Assembly: GCA_964495085.1 (NCBI GenBank)
Contig: CAZBUK010000084.1
Coordinates: forward strand, 1 to 15,944
DNA: 15,944 bases
DNA from: CAZBUK01 sp964495085
GTDB lineage: Bacteria; Bacteroidota; Ignavibacteria; T3Sed10-11
Direction: 5' to 3'
Shown here: piece after piece, positions 7,611-14,131 of the stretch
Layout of the letters: each line of letters opens with the position of its first letter
Position numbering within the stretch: the first letter of the stretch is position 1
Notes under the pieces: generated by a model
Database searches by the model: none
What the model was told of the DNA's origin: nothing
Seen by the model: the letters and a program-made list of their open reading frames with translations, nothing else
Translations under genes and position numbers: made by a program

Positions 7611-9179
7611 CTATCCGTCGACAACAACCGTAAACCGGTAGACAATTCTTTCCCGGATTTCCTGCACAGTTACTTCCTGTAATATCGCATTATCGAAAAG
7701 GTTTGCGAAACGAGGTATCCGCGATCGGAATATCGAATAGCCCTGAATTCGCAGACCCCCTCCTCCATCACCCGTCGTATTCACCTCGAGAATCCAGAGC
7801 GAGTTCAGATCCTCAACTCCCGAAGTCATGTGGGTTAGCGTTTTACTCCACCGGTCCGCTCCGGGGGTAATTTCCTCGTAGAGTGCGAGCGCCGATTCGA
7901 GGGTAGATAATTCGCCGTGCAGCCGGTTGACCGAAGCTTCCAGCTGCTCGAGCTCCAACGCCTGGGTTTCTTTGAATGTGACATCCTCTTCGAGCAATTG
8001 TATCTTACGGTGCTGTAGAGGAATCTGAGCCGCAAAGAAGACCGACGTCACGAACAGGAGCGCAAGCAGCATGTATCCGTGCCACGCCATTTTGAATACG
8101 TTCTGCTGCGACCGCATATGCGAGGGGAGCAGATTCGATGGATACATGCGGGGATGCGCCGGTTCGAGCGCCTTCCATGCCGTGGCAATGGGAATGGAAT
8201 ATTCCGAGAGTTCGTCGACGCTGTCCGCCGGGAAGGAACTCGTATCAAGGCTGTCGTATTTCATGTACGAGACGTCTGAAACAGCGAACTTCTCCTTGAA
8301 GAATTCCCGCAGACCCATCCGGTATGCGTCGCCCGTGAGAATGATCCTGTCGAGATGATGAATTCCGATATTGTCCTGCTCGAGGGATGCGCGCGAGTAG
8401 ATCGTATTCTGAATGTTTATCGATTCGATCCCCTCGGCAATCACGGGGGCGAAATGCTGGTAGTTACTCCCGCGCATGAAGACCAGGCGGGTGAAATCCT
8501 GCGCGACATATACTACAAGCGTATGTTCGTCGTCGTTGAAATTGTAATTCATCCGGACGGCGTTCATGAGCGCTACTTCGGCGCTGTCAATGACCGGTAT
8601 CTTTGGAACCCTCTGACCGATCTGGTCTTTTACCTCGTTGACCATGTTGGCTAGATGGATACCGTCCTCGCGGATGATGCAGATCAGATTACCGCTTTCC
8701 GTTTCAAGAATAGAAACCGTATCGGGATCCGGAGCAATAGAGCGGATGTTTGCGAGCTCTTCCAGCACGCGCTCCTTCAGTTTCTTCCCCTGAAGGCCGA
8801 AATCCGTCTCCAATATCTGGTAATCAATCGCAGGCTCGGTAATGGCATAGGTTATAGCGAACCGTTCATCCTGAACCTGCGAGAGAAGGTTCGCAAGTAC
8901 CGACGAGTTTGTAAGAGGTATCTCATTCTCCCGCAGACTATGTGCAGACGGCATATCCGCGTCGATGTCGAACGAACTCGATTCATCGGGCGAGAGCGAG
9001 AAATCGGTAATGTCCGCCTCCATGAACTTTGACTCGTCCAGTTTCGTCACCAGACGCGTCGTCTTGTAGTCCCGGAGCCGTATTCCGGATTTGGTCGACT
9101 CCAGACAGACGAATTTCAAATCGAGGCCGTCGACAAAGAGGCCGACCGCCACTTTCTCTTTAGGTGAAAATAAAGCCAT
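7611..9179 (-). CDS. pilM: PilM-PilN fusion: actin-like cytoplasmic domain joined to the inner-membrane assembly protein
   Basis: A 522-residue protein. Residues about 9-340 match a PilM actin-like ATPase (VGLFVDGLDLKFVCLE as the phosphate-binding start, RIILTGDAYRMGLREFF near its end), with an acidic Asp/Ser-rich insert about 46-90. A PilN-like part follows: PSNLLPSHMR (347-356) resembles the INLLP motif by which separate PilN docks on PilM, then a transmembrane helix (about 366-386), a coiled coil (about 390-438) and a periplasmic C-terminal domain (about 440-522). The two are separate genes in Proteobacteria. The start ATG at 9179 has a weak AGGGATAG upstream. It lies 79 bases after the PilT-like gene and 54 before PilO-P. 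The fusion is continuous in this sequence with no frameshift. Confidence 0.9.
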   Translation of the reverse strand: MALFSPKEKVAVGLFVDGLDLKFVCLESTKSGIRLRDYKTTRLVTKLDESKFMEADITDFSLSPDESSSFDIDADMPSAHSLRENEIPLTNSSVLANLLSQVQDERFAITYAITEPAIDYQILETDFGLQGKKLKERVLEELANIRSIAPDPDTVSILETESGNLICIIREDGIHLANMVNEVKDQIGQRVPKIPVIDSAEVALMNAVRMNYNFNDDEHTLVVYVAQDFTRLVFMRGSNYQHFAPVIAEGIESINIQNTIYSRASLEQDNIGIHHLDRIILTGDAYRMGLREFFKEKFAVSDVSYMKYDSLDTSSFPADSVDELSEYSIPIATAWKALEPAHPRMYPSNLLPSHMRSQQNVFKMAWHGYMLLALLFVTSVFFAAQIPLQHRKIQLLEEDVTFKETQALELEQLEASVNRLHGELSTLESALALYEEITPGADRWSKTLTHMTSGVEDLNSLWILEVNTTGDGGGGLRIQGYSIFRSRIPRFANLFDNAILQEVTVQEIRERIVYRFTVVVDG

Positions 9180-9258
9180 GATTGAGCGCTATCCCTGATA
9201 GTTTATGAAAGATTGGATGGAACAACCGGTCCGCCCGGGCGTCATCTCTCTGCGTTAG

Positions 9259-10557
9259 TCAATAACTCACCTGTTTCATCTGCAACAATTGCTGCAGACG
9301 ACGTTTGTTGTTCGCGAAGTTCATCGCCGTCTCCAGCGAGATCTTTTTCTGGAGGTATAACCTGCGAAGGTCCTGCTCCAGCGTGATCATCCCCGCATCG
9401 TTGTTCTCGGAGATCATTTGGTAGATCTCTCCGATATTATTGTTCTTTATCGCCGCCCTTACGGGTGGGGTACATATCAGCACTTCTTTTGCCATAACGC
9501 GCTTCCCGTCGAGACTGGGAACCAGCTTTTGCGATACGACCACTTTGAGGACATCGCCGAGGCGCATCCTGATCCGTTCTTTATCGATAGGATCCATTTC
9601 CCCGAGTATACGGTCGATGCTTTCGACTGCCGAGCTGGTATGCAGCGTGGAAAACACTTTATGGCCGGAATCAGTGATTTCCAGCGCGGTGACGATTGTA
9701 TCGGGATCCCGCATTTCACCTATCACGATAATATCCGGGTCCTGACGCAGACACTGGATGACGCCTTCCTTAAATGAACGCGTATCGCGTCCGACTTCGC
9801 GATGTCGAATGATGCAACGATCCGATTTATGCACGTATTCGATCGGGGATGCAATGACGACCATATGTGCGTCGACCGCATGATTATTCATATCGATGAT
9901 GCTGTCGAGTGTCGTGCTTTTTCCCGATCCGGTGATACCCGTCACGAGCACCATTCCGGATTTATCATGCTCGAGATTGAAAATCTTGGTAATATTCTGA
10001 TGAAATTCAAGTTTTTTATAGGGGAATATACCCGGATTTATGAGACGCATATTCAGCGCAAGCTGGTCGAGGTCGTAGTACGCGTCCGCTCTGAACCGAT
10101 AGGAGGTGTCGTCTTCCGCTATTGTGTACGAAAAGTCGAGATTGCGTTTCAGGTTCAACGTTGCACGCTGCTGGGTGACGAGGAGCGATTGGATCAGCAT
10201 GCTGATCTCGTCGAACGAAAACTGACCGAGCGTCTTATCGGCTTTTTTATCGCCATGGATCCGGTACCAGATGTAACCCTGCGATCCATGTCCTCCCAGA
10301 TCGATGTCCGATGCGTTGATCTTCGACATCCGCAGGAGGTAGTAATTCATATGTTGCCGCAGCGACTGCTGGATATGAATAAAATTCTTACCGATTTCGT
10401 CCATGAGCTCCGAGATCGCCATATGCCGTTCGATTCCGATAGCGCTCTTGGGAATCTTCGAGGTCAACTGCTGTAACAGAGATCGGACTTGTTGGTTTTC
10501 CTGCAGACTGGTGCCGGCTGTCGCCGCGGGAGCCTGTATGGTGGTGGATGAGTTCAT
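9259..10557 (-). CDS. pilT: PilT-like secretion/retraction ATPase with altered Asp box
   Basis: A 432-residue hexameric AAA-like motor of the PilT class, expected at the cytoplasmic base of the pilus. Walker A is GITGSGKST (207-215), Walker B is IIVIGEMRD with E281, the His box is STLHTSS with H306, and a PilT-like C-terminal helix region starts at PVRAAIKNNNIGEIYQMI. Spacing from K213 to E240, E281 and H306 equals that of Pseudomonas PilT (K136, E163, E204, H229). The Asp box, EDPIE in PilT, reads ASPIE here: the catalytic Glu is kept but the acidic pair before it is lost. A 75-residue Ser/Thr/Gln-rich N-terminal extension makes it longer than PilT (about 345). There is no Shine-Dalgarno before the ATG at 10557; the promoter at 10585-10613 would give a leader of about 20 bases. 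No zinc tetracysteine is present, unlike PilB. Confidence 0.93.
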   Translation of the reverse strand: MNSSTTIQAPAATAGTSLQENQQVRSLLQQLTSKIPKSAIGIERHMAISELMDEIGKNFIHIQQSLRQHMNYYLLRMSKINASDIDLGGHGSQGYIWYRIHGDKKADKTLGQFSFDEISMLIQSLLVTQQRATLNLKRNLDFSYTIAEDDTSYRFRADAYYDLDQLALNMRLINPGIFPYKKLEFHQNITKIFNLEHDKSGMVLVTGITGSGKSTTLDSIIDMNNHAVDAHMVVIASPIEYVHKSDRCIIRHREVGRDTRSFKEGVIQCLRQDPDIIVIGEMRDPDTIVTALEITDSGHKVFSTLHTSSAVESIDRILGEMDPIDKERIRMRLGDVLKVVVSQKLVPSLDGKRVMAKEVLICTPPVRAAIKNNNIGEIYQMISENNDAGMITLEQDLRRLYLQKKISLETAMNFANNKRRLQQLLQMKQVSY

Positions 10558-10584
10558 AGGGAGAAATACCGTAAAAATATGCGC

Positions 10585-10613
10585 AATATAGTTATATCTT
10601 ATTTAACAGTCAA
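10585..10613 (-). promoter_or_regulatory. Sigma70-type promoter of the PilT-like gene
   Basis: On the minus strand TTGACT (10613-10608), a 17-base spacer, and TATATT (10590-10585): five of six consensus bases at each box with ideal spacing. The predicted start near 10578 leaves about 20 bases before the ATG at 10557. This divides the cluster, so PilT-like, PilM-N, PilO-P, secretin and lipoprotein can be transcribed apart from the pilins and PilB. Confidence 0.7.
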
Positions 10614-10655
10614 GAATTTTTGTTTCCATAAGTAATTATTTTATCTATGTATAAC

Positions 10656-10679
10656 CCGCGAACTTGTTCAAGTTCGCGG
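10656..10679. repeat. Perfect 10-bp hairpin after the PilX/DUF4900-like gene
   Basis: CCGCGAACTT - GTTC - AAGTTCGCGG, 11 bases past the stop codon of the upstream gene. It is probably a transcript-end or stability structure; the downstream AT-rich stretch is not a clean T-run, so intrinsic termination is uncertain. Confidence 0.65.
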
Positions 10680-10684
10680 ATCGC

Positions 10685-10702
10685 CCTCCGTTAAAACGGA
10701 GG
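10685..10702. repeat. 7-bp hairpin whose loop contains part of a stop codon
   Basis: On the minus strand CCTCCGT - TTTA - ACGGAGG. The last sense codons CCT CCG TTT and the TAA stop of the PilX/DUF4900-like gene fall inside it. The TTTA loop matches two hairpins near 2038-2129. Confidence 0.6.
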
Positions 10703-12148
10703 ATGTTGAATGCTCTCGTACCAGTTTGTGATCTTGAGCGTTGTATCATAGAAACCGGGATAATACGGGGGACGTACGTTCGGATCCCGAAGCCGGATAT
10801 CGTACATGTATTGTTTTGCGTAACCATTCTGGATCTGTTGATTCCCGGTGTAGGATCCCACAGGACTCCTGCGTTCATTCACGAGCGAACCGAGCACGTT
10901 CAGATTGCCTCTCGCACCCTGACTCTTCCAGTGCTGCGCGCCGAATCCGCCGGGATATTGTTCTGTTTCGCGATTGTTCTGAGGAGTGTGATACGAATTG
11001 TCACCCAATGCAAAGATGCTTGCATGGATTACAGGGTTTGTGAATTTAGAATTATCTTTCTTAAAGGTCTTAACCCGCACACTCCGGGCTGATACCAAAC
11101 CCAGCATATCGTCACCCTGCACGACATCGACATGGGTTTTAATATCGTCGTCATATTGACTGGCCGTTTCATTTTGATACTTTATATGATCGGCGATATA
11201 GATATCCTCCTGGAACGACGCAATGGTCAGCCGTCCGCTCAACGTTCCCTCCACATAGATTCTCTTTTTACCGCCGATTACCCCATTAAAGTTCGCATCA
11301 CCCAGGTAGACCGTATCTATCGGCGTACCCGGCTGTACAGGGTTGTCGAGCGGATTGTTATCGGTCGGATTAGTGTTGCCGGTAACCGTGCGGACGATCG
11401 CTCGGCCGTCGCCGTTAGCGGCAGTACCCTGATCGAGCTCTATCCATATAGCATCCTCATCGTAATATTTTCCGTAGTGGTTCGGAGCCGGATTATTTGC
11501 CTGAAAATAGAGTTCCGAAAGATCGTCCGGCCACTCGATTTGCGCTACACCGCTCTCGTAACCCTGGTGATAGATTCCGTTGTTCGATGCATTTCCCGAC
11601 GAATGACCGGGAGACGGAATGAATCTACCCGAAACGGTCACTTTACCGAAAAATTCCGGACTTCCTGCGACCCTCAGATCCGTATTACTGTGGAATCTTC
11701 CATATACACGTTCGCCGCTGATCCACCAGATATTGCTTGCTTCATAATTAACCATCCATGCGAAGACGCTGAAACTCTGGCTGGTTATCGGTCGCAACGA
11801 GACTTCGACCGTATCGCGGATGAGTCCTCCGCTCGGATTCGGATATTCCGAAACGCTCCGGAGCAGCTTCGTTGCATGGTTCCATCTGACGGTGAGACTG
11901 CCGCCGGTATACGGTCCCGAGCTTATATTCTGCTGGGTGAGCACGGGTTCGGTGATTGTCGGATCCTGATAAACCATCGAGAGGCCGACGTTTGCACCGA
12001 TCGTTGCGAGATTTTTTGAGATAGTCGCGGCATTATACCACGATACGTTCTCCGTTGCACGGGTACCGAGACCCGCCAGGTTCATCATAATGTAACCCAT
12101 GATAATGCTGAACCCGATGACGAAGATTAAAGATGCTTTACCGACCAT
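10691..12148 (-). CDS. PilX/DUF4900-like pilin-type surface protein
   Basis: A 485-residue protein with one N-terminal transmembrane helix (about 6-27) preceded by only MVGKA, then a long extracytoplasmic beta-rich region. Blocks such as IWWISGERVYGRFHSNTDLRV, GSPEFFGKVTVSG, YVEGTLSGRLTIAS and GSLVNERRSPVGSY followed by GYAKQYMYDIRLR resemble DUF4900/PilX-type pilus proteins. In these the region after the pilin helix forms a repetitive beta structure; this assignment is from memory of the family and was not searched. If processed as a pilin, cleavage would follow G3, leaving Lys at +1 and no Glu at +5. The start ATG at 12148 is fixed by an in-frame TAA upstream and preceded by GGGGG/AGGAG. 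It lies between the two small pilin genes and the PilT gene and could be a tip or minor pilin. Confidence 0.75.
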   Translation of the reverse strand: MVGKASLIFVIGFSIIMGYIMMNLAGLGTRATENVSWYNAATISKNLATIGANVGLSMVYQDPTITEPVLTQQNISSGPYTGGSLTVRWNHATKLLRSVSEYPNPSGGLIRDTVEVSLRPITSQSFSVFAWMVNYEASNIWWISGERVYGRFHSNTDLRVAGSPEFFGKVTVSGRFIPSPGHSSGNASNNGIYHQGYESGVAQIEWPDDLSELYFQANNPAPNHYGKYYDEDAIWIELDQGTAANGDGRAIVRTVTGNTNPTDNNPLDNPVQPGTPIDTVYLGDANFNGVIGGKKRIYVEGTLSGRLTIASFQEDIYIADHIKYQNETASQYDDDIKTHVDVVQGDDMLGLVSARSVRVKTFKKDNSKFTNPVIHASIFALGDNSYHTPQNNRETEQYPGGFGAQHWKSQGARGNLNVLGSLVNERRSPVGSYTGNQQIQNGYAKQYMYDIRLRDPNVRPPYYPGFYDTTLKITNWYESIQHPPF

Positions 12149-12199
12149 AGTCCCCCATCTCCTATGTTATTTTACTTTCATATATAGAAATTGTTATTT

Positions 12200-12245
12200 T
12201 CACTCCTCGACGAAGTTTTTCCCGTCTAGGCGGGACTCGGAGTGA
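12200..12245. repeat. Imperfect palindrome, spacer between pilin gene and PilX-like gene
   Basis: TCACTCC (12200-12206) pairs with GGAGTGA (12239-12245); inside, CCCGTC/GGCGGG makes a second stem around a two-base centre. First of three unlike repeat elements packed into this 227-base spacer. Confidence 0.55.
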
Positions 12246-12250
12246 TATTA

Positions 12251-12290
12251 TTGTCATGCTGAGCCCCGACACGTCGGGGAAGCATGACAA
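12251..12290. repeat. REP-like double-stem palindrome
   Basis: TTGTCATGCT pairs with AGCATGACAA (10 pairs) and an inner CCCCGAC/GTCGGGG stem (7 pairs), with a GAG/A internal loop. The motif GTCATGCTGAG...AAGCATGAC is a widespread intergenic repeat in unrelated bacteria (from general knowledge). It begins five bases after the preceding palindrome. Confidence 0.7.
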
Positions 12291-12310
12291 CGAATTACTC
12301 ATTAAAAACC

Positions 12311-12338
12311 CTTTGCGTCTCTGCGTCTTTGCGTGAGC
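12311..12338 (-). repeat. Octamer-period repeat (TTTGCGTC-like)
   Basis: GCGT recurs every eight bases (12315, 12323, 12331). Read on the minus strand it would translate as HAKTQRRK, a string familiar from spurious small proteins predicted in many genomes. A 69-codon frame through 12162-12371 is therefore a repeat artefact, not a gene. Confidence 0.65.
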
Positions 12339-12375
12339 TATTCCCACGCACTGCATCGGAAAAATAATCAAAGAG

Positions 12376-12999
12376 CTATCTCCTTAAATTTCTCGACGCG
12401 AGTCGGGTTTGTCTCCAAAACGACGTTGAATATACATACTCCCGTTCGTCTTCCTTTATCAGCTCCGGGTCCCGATAGACACCGTACGGGTTCTGAACTT
12501 CTATCGAAATCTCAATTTCATACACCTGGCTGAGTTGATGTGAGGGTACCGGCGCTGTGAGCGTATCTCCCTGTTGATTCATATACCTGAGGCCGAACCG
12601 CGTTACATACCCGAGTCCGTCCTTGCTACCGTCGAGCGAAGTCGAACGTCTCAGAATTCTCATCAGCTTGTTCTCGACTTCGACCTCCCCATGAGCCCCG
12701 AGCCAGTATTTTATCGTATCGGGTATTCCGACCGTCGGAGGCCGTCGCAGATCCGAGAGGAAGGTTATGCTTGTATCCGTAGCCTCAAGGACAACGGGTT
12801 TGCCCGGCTCGACATTGTATCCCATATTACGAAGCTCCCCTTCGAGGACCGTGGCCGTGGATACGAGCATTTCCTGGACCAGCATGGAATTATTGAACAC
12901 CAGCCAACTTTCGCTGGTGATCATATTCGCATTGAAAATGATGAGAATGATTACACCGCCGATCATCATCGAAAACAGAACGTCCATTAATGCAGGCAT
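12376..12999 (-). CDS. Minor pilin-like protein (PilW/GspJ-like), apparently without a leader peptide
   Basis: A 207-residue protein with an N-terminal hydrophobic helix (about 5-26) and a soluble beta-rich domain. The start MPALMDVLFSMMIGG lines up with mature pilin helices (xTLLEVLVA): Asp6 falls where Glu5 of a mature pilin sits, so +1 would be Pro2 and the leader would be only Met1. An upstream in-frame TGA with no start codon between fixes the ATG at 12999, and GAGGAG sits at good spacing. LEGELRNMGY (about 53-62) recalls the region after the helix in PilW-like minor pilins. It begins 24 bases after the preceding pilin-like gene, so the two are coupled. The class assignment rests on helix, size and position and not on a family-specific motif. 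Confidence 0.75.
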   Translation of the reverse strand: MPALMDVLFSMMIGGVIILIIFNANMITSESWLVFNNSMLVQEMLVSTATVLEGELRNMGYNVEPGKPVVLEATDTSITFLSDLRRPPTVGIPDTIKYWLGAHGEVEVENKLMRILRRSTSLDGSKDGLGYVTRFGLRYMNQQGDTLTAPVPSHQLSQVYEIEISIEVQNPYGVYRDPELIKEDEREYVYSTSFWRQTRLASRNLRR

Positions 13000-13023
13000 A
13001 GAGAACTCCTCATGAGTAGTACG

Positions 13024-13551
13024 TCAGTCAAAATGGAAATAACCCATAACCGTATAGAGTCTGACGGTATCGATGTCGGTTGTTGCCGTATTCACACGCC
13101 ATATTTTGACATTCATCCTTTTGGTGAATGTCCGGAAATTAACCCGGGTTTCGATATTTGTCGGTTGGACATAAAATACTTCGAACGAAGACCGGTAAGT
13201 GCCGAGGTCGCCGAGATCCGTATCGAGGCTATCCCCATGAAAATCGTCGAAATCGTTATAATACATCATCTGGGTTTCCTGCGGTATGGTGTCGGGCTGC
13301 ACGTCCGTCCCGAGCATCCCGGGCATCGTCAGTGCTGACGCTTCGGTTATGTGTTGTCCGACGGTGATCTCATCAAAATGCAAACCATGTGCGAATTCCA
13401 TGAAAGATGTACCCAGGGTCGTCGCGGATATTCCGAACTGTGCGTCATCGATCGGCTGTCCGGTTCTGCCGAGAACCCCGTAGAAATTCATCATGATCGT
13501 CATCAGGATCGCCAAAGCCCCGATCGCTAAAAGCGTTTGTCCGGTGTTCAT
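13024..13551 (-). CDS. Pilin-like membrane-anchored protein
   Basis: A 175-residue protein of which the first 26 residues, MNTGQTLLAIGALAIL onwards, form a hydrophobic helix after a possible four-residue leader ending in Gly4. If cut there, the mature end is QTLLA, with Ala in place of the Glu5 usual in pilins. The rest is polar and Asp/Thr-rich with beta-prone segments (SSFEVFYVQPT, MNVKIWRVNT). An in-frame TAA upstream fixes the ATG at 13551; AAGG lies about ten bases before it. It is the first gene of a two-gene unit with the minor pilin-like gene 24 bases downstream. A major or minor pilin subunit is the best guess. No cysteine pair or other family mark is present. Confidence 0.68.
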   Translation of the reverse strand: MNTGQTLLAIGALAILMTIMMNFYGVLGRTGQPIDDAQFGISATTLGTSFMEFAHGLHFDEITVGQHITEASALTMPGMLGTDVQPDTIPQETQMMYYNDFDDFHGDSLDTDLGDLGTYRSSFEVFYVQPTNIETRVNFRTFTKRMNVKIWRVNTATTDIDTVRLYTVMGYFHFD

Positions 13552-13623
13552 CTGTGTGCCTTCGGTTTATTAATTTCTTTAAGATTTCTCATTGACTCGT
13601 AAATGTCAGGTTTCTTTTGGAAA

Positions 13624-13801
13624 GGAGTCAGGAGTCAGGAGACAGGATTTAGAAGACTGAATACTGAATTCTGACTCCTAAGTTCTATCTTCTACCTTAT
13701 GTTTTCTTCCGTCTTGTAACTTCTCTCTTCAGTCTTTGGTCTTCTGACTTCTGACCTCTGACTTCCGACTTCTGTATTCTGACTTCTGTCTCCCGACGTC
13801 C
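13624..13801. repeat. Long heptanucleotide-period array that switches strand polarity
   Basis: Seven-base units run nearly in phase for about 178 bases. They begin purine-rich (GGAGTCA, GGAGTCA, GGAGACA), pass through GAATTCT near 13666, and continue pyrimidine-rich, with a clean run GTCTTCT, GACTTCT, GACCTCT, GACTTCC, GACTTCT, GTATTCT, GACTTCT, GTCTCCC at 13739-13794. One three-base slip occurs at 13736-13738. Bases 13748-13769 equal 3918-3939. It occupies the spacer between PilB and the first pilin gene; the remaining part of that spacer (13802-14040) shows no gene. Confidence 0.82.
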
Positions 13802-13950
13802 TCCTCCACCATCTCCCATAACCGTAAATATACTAATCTACAAATAGCGTGCCGTGTTACTACTCACATATCCGCTGTAATTTCTACAACCTGAGCCGAA
13901 AACACGTCCCATAGTTGGATGAAGTCCATCACCACTTTCGAATTATGTAT

Positions 13951-13967
13951 ATTGTAGAATTCACAAT
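13951..13967. promoter_or_regulatory. 17-base imperfect dyad, possible operator
   Basis: ATTGT-AGAATTC-ACAAT in AT-rich DNA 400 bases upstream of the pilin pair. The outer five bases pair exactly. It could be a protein-binding dyad, but the distance to the nearest start makes a regulatory role speculative. Confidence 0.25.
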
Positions 13968-14040
13968 TTATTATCGGGGAAATTTACCTGAACTAATGAC
14001 AGCTTCTTATTCCTCTAAATGTCTGCTTATCTCTTGAAGA

Positions 14041-14131
14041 GAAGACTAAATACTGAAGTCTGACCTCTAAATATTTTCTTCTACCTTATGATTTCTGTCT
14101 CCTGACTCCTGTCTCCTGACTCCTGACTTCT
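14041..14131 (-). repeat. Heptanucleotide-period array abutting the PilB stop codon
   Basis: The part 14041-14103 matches 13652-13714 at 50 of 63 positions, including an exact 14-base stretch ending ACCTTATG, so the two segments are copies of one another. The clean units GTCTCCT, GACTCCT, GTCTCCT, GACTCCT, GACTTCT (14097-14131) run into the first base of the PilB stop codon (14131-14133). Confidence 0.8.

Noticed and set aside
9802..10476. 224-codon plus-strand frame antisense to the PilT-like gene
   Set aside because: The sense strand encodes clear ATPase motifs; the antisense product has no domain.
11132..12019. Long plus-strand frame (295 codons) antisense to the PilX-like gene
   Set aside because: It is a shadow of the minus-strand gene, Arg/Ile-rich, without a recognisable domain; the sense frame has helix, ribosome site and neighbours.
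12162..12371. 69-codon minus-strand frame in the spacer before the PilX-like gene
   Set aside because: It translates repeat DNA (HAKTQRRK string and two palindromes) and has no ribosome site of note or gene-like composition.
13624..14131. CRISPR array
   Set aside because: Units are contiguous seven-base degenerate repeats without spacers or cas genes.
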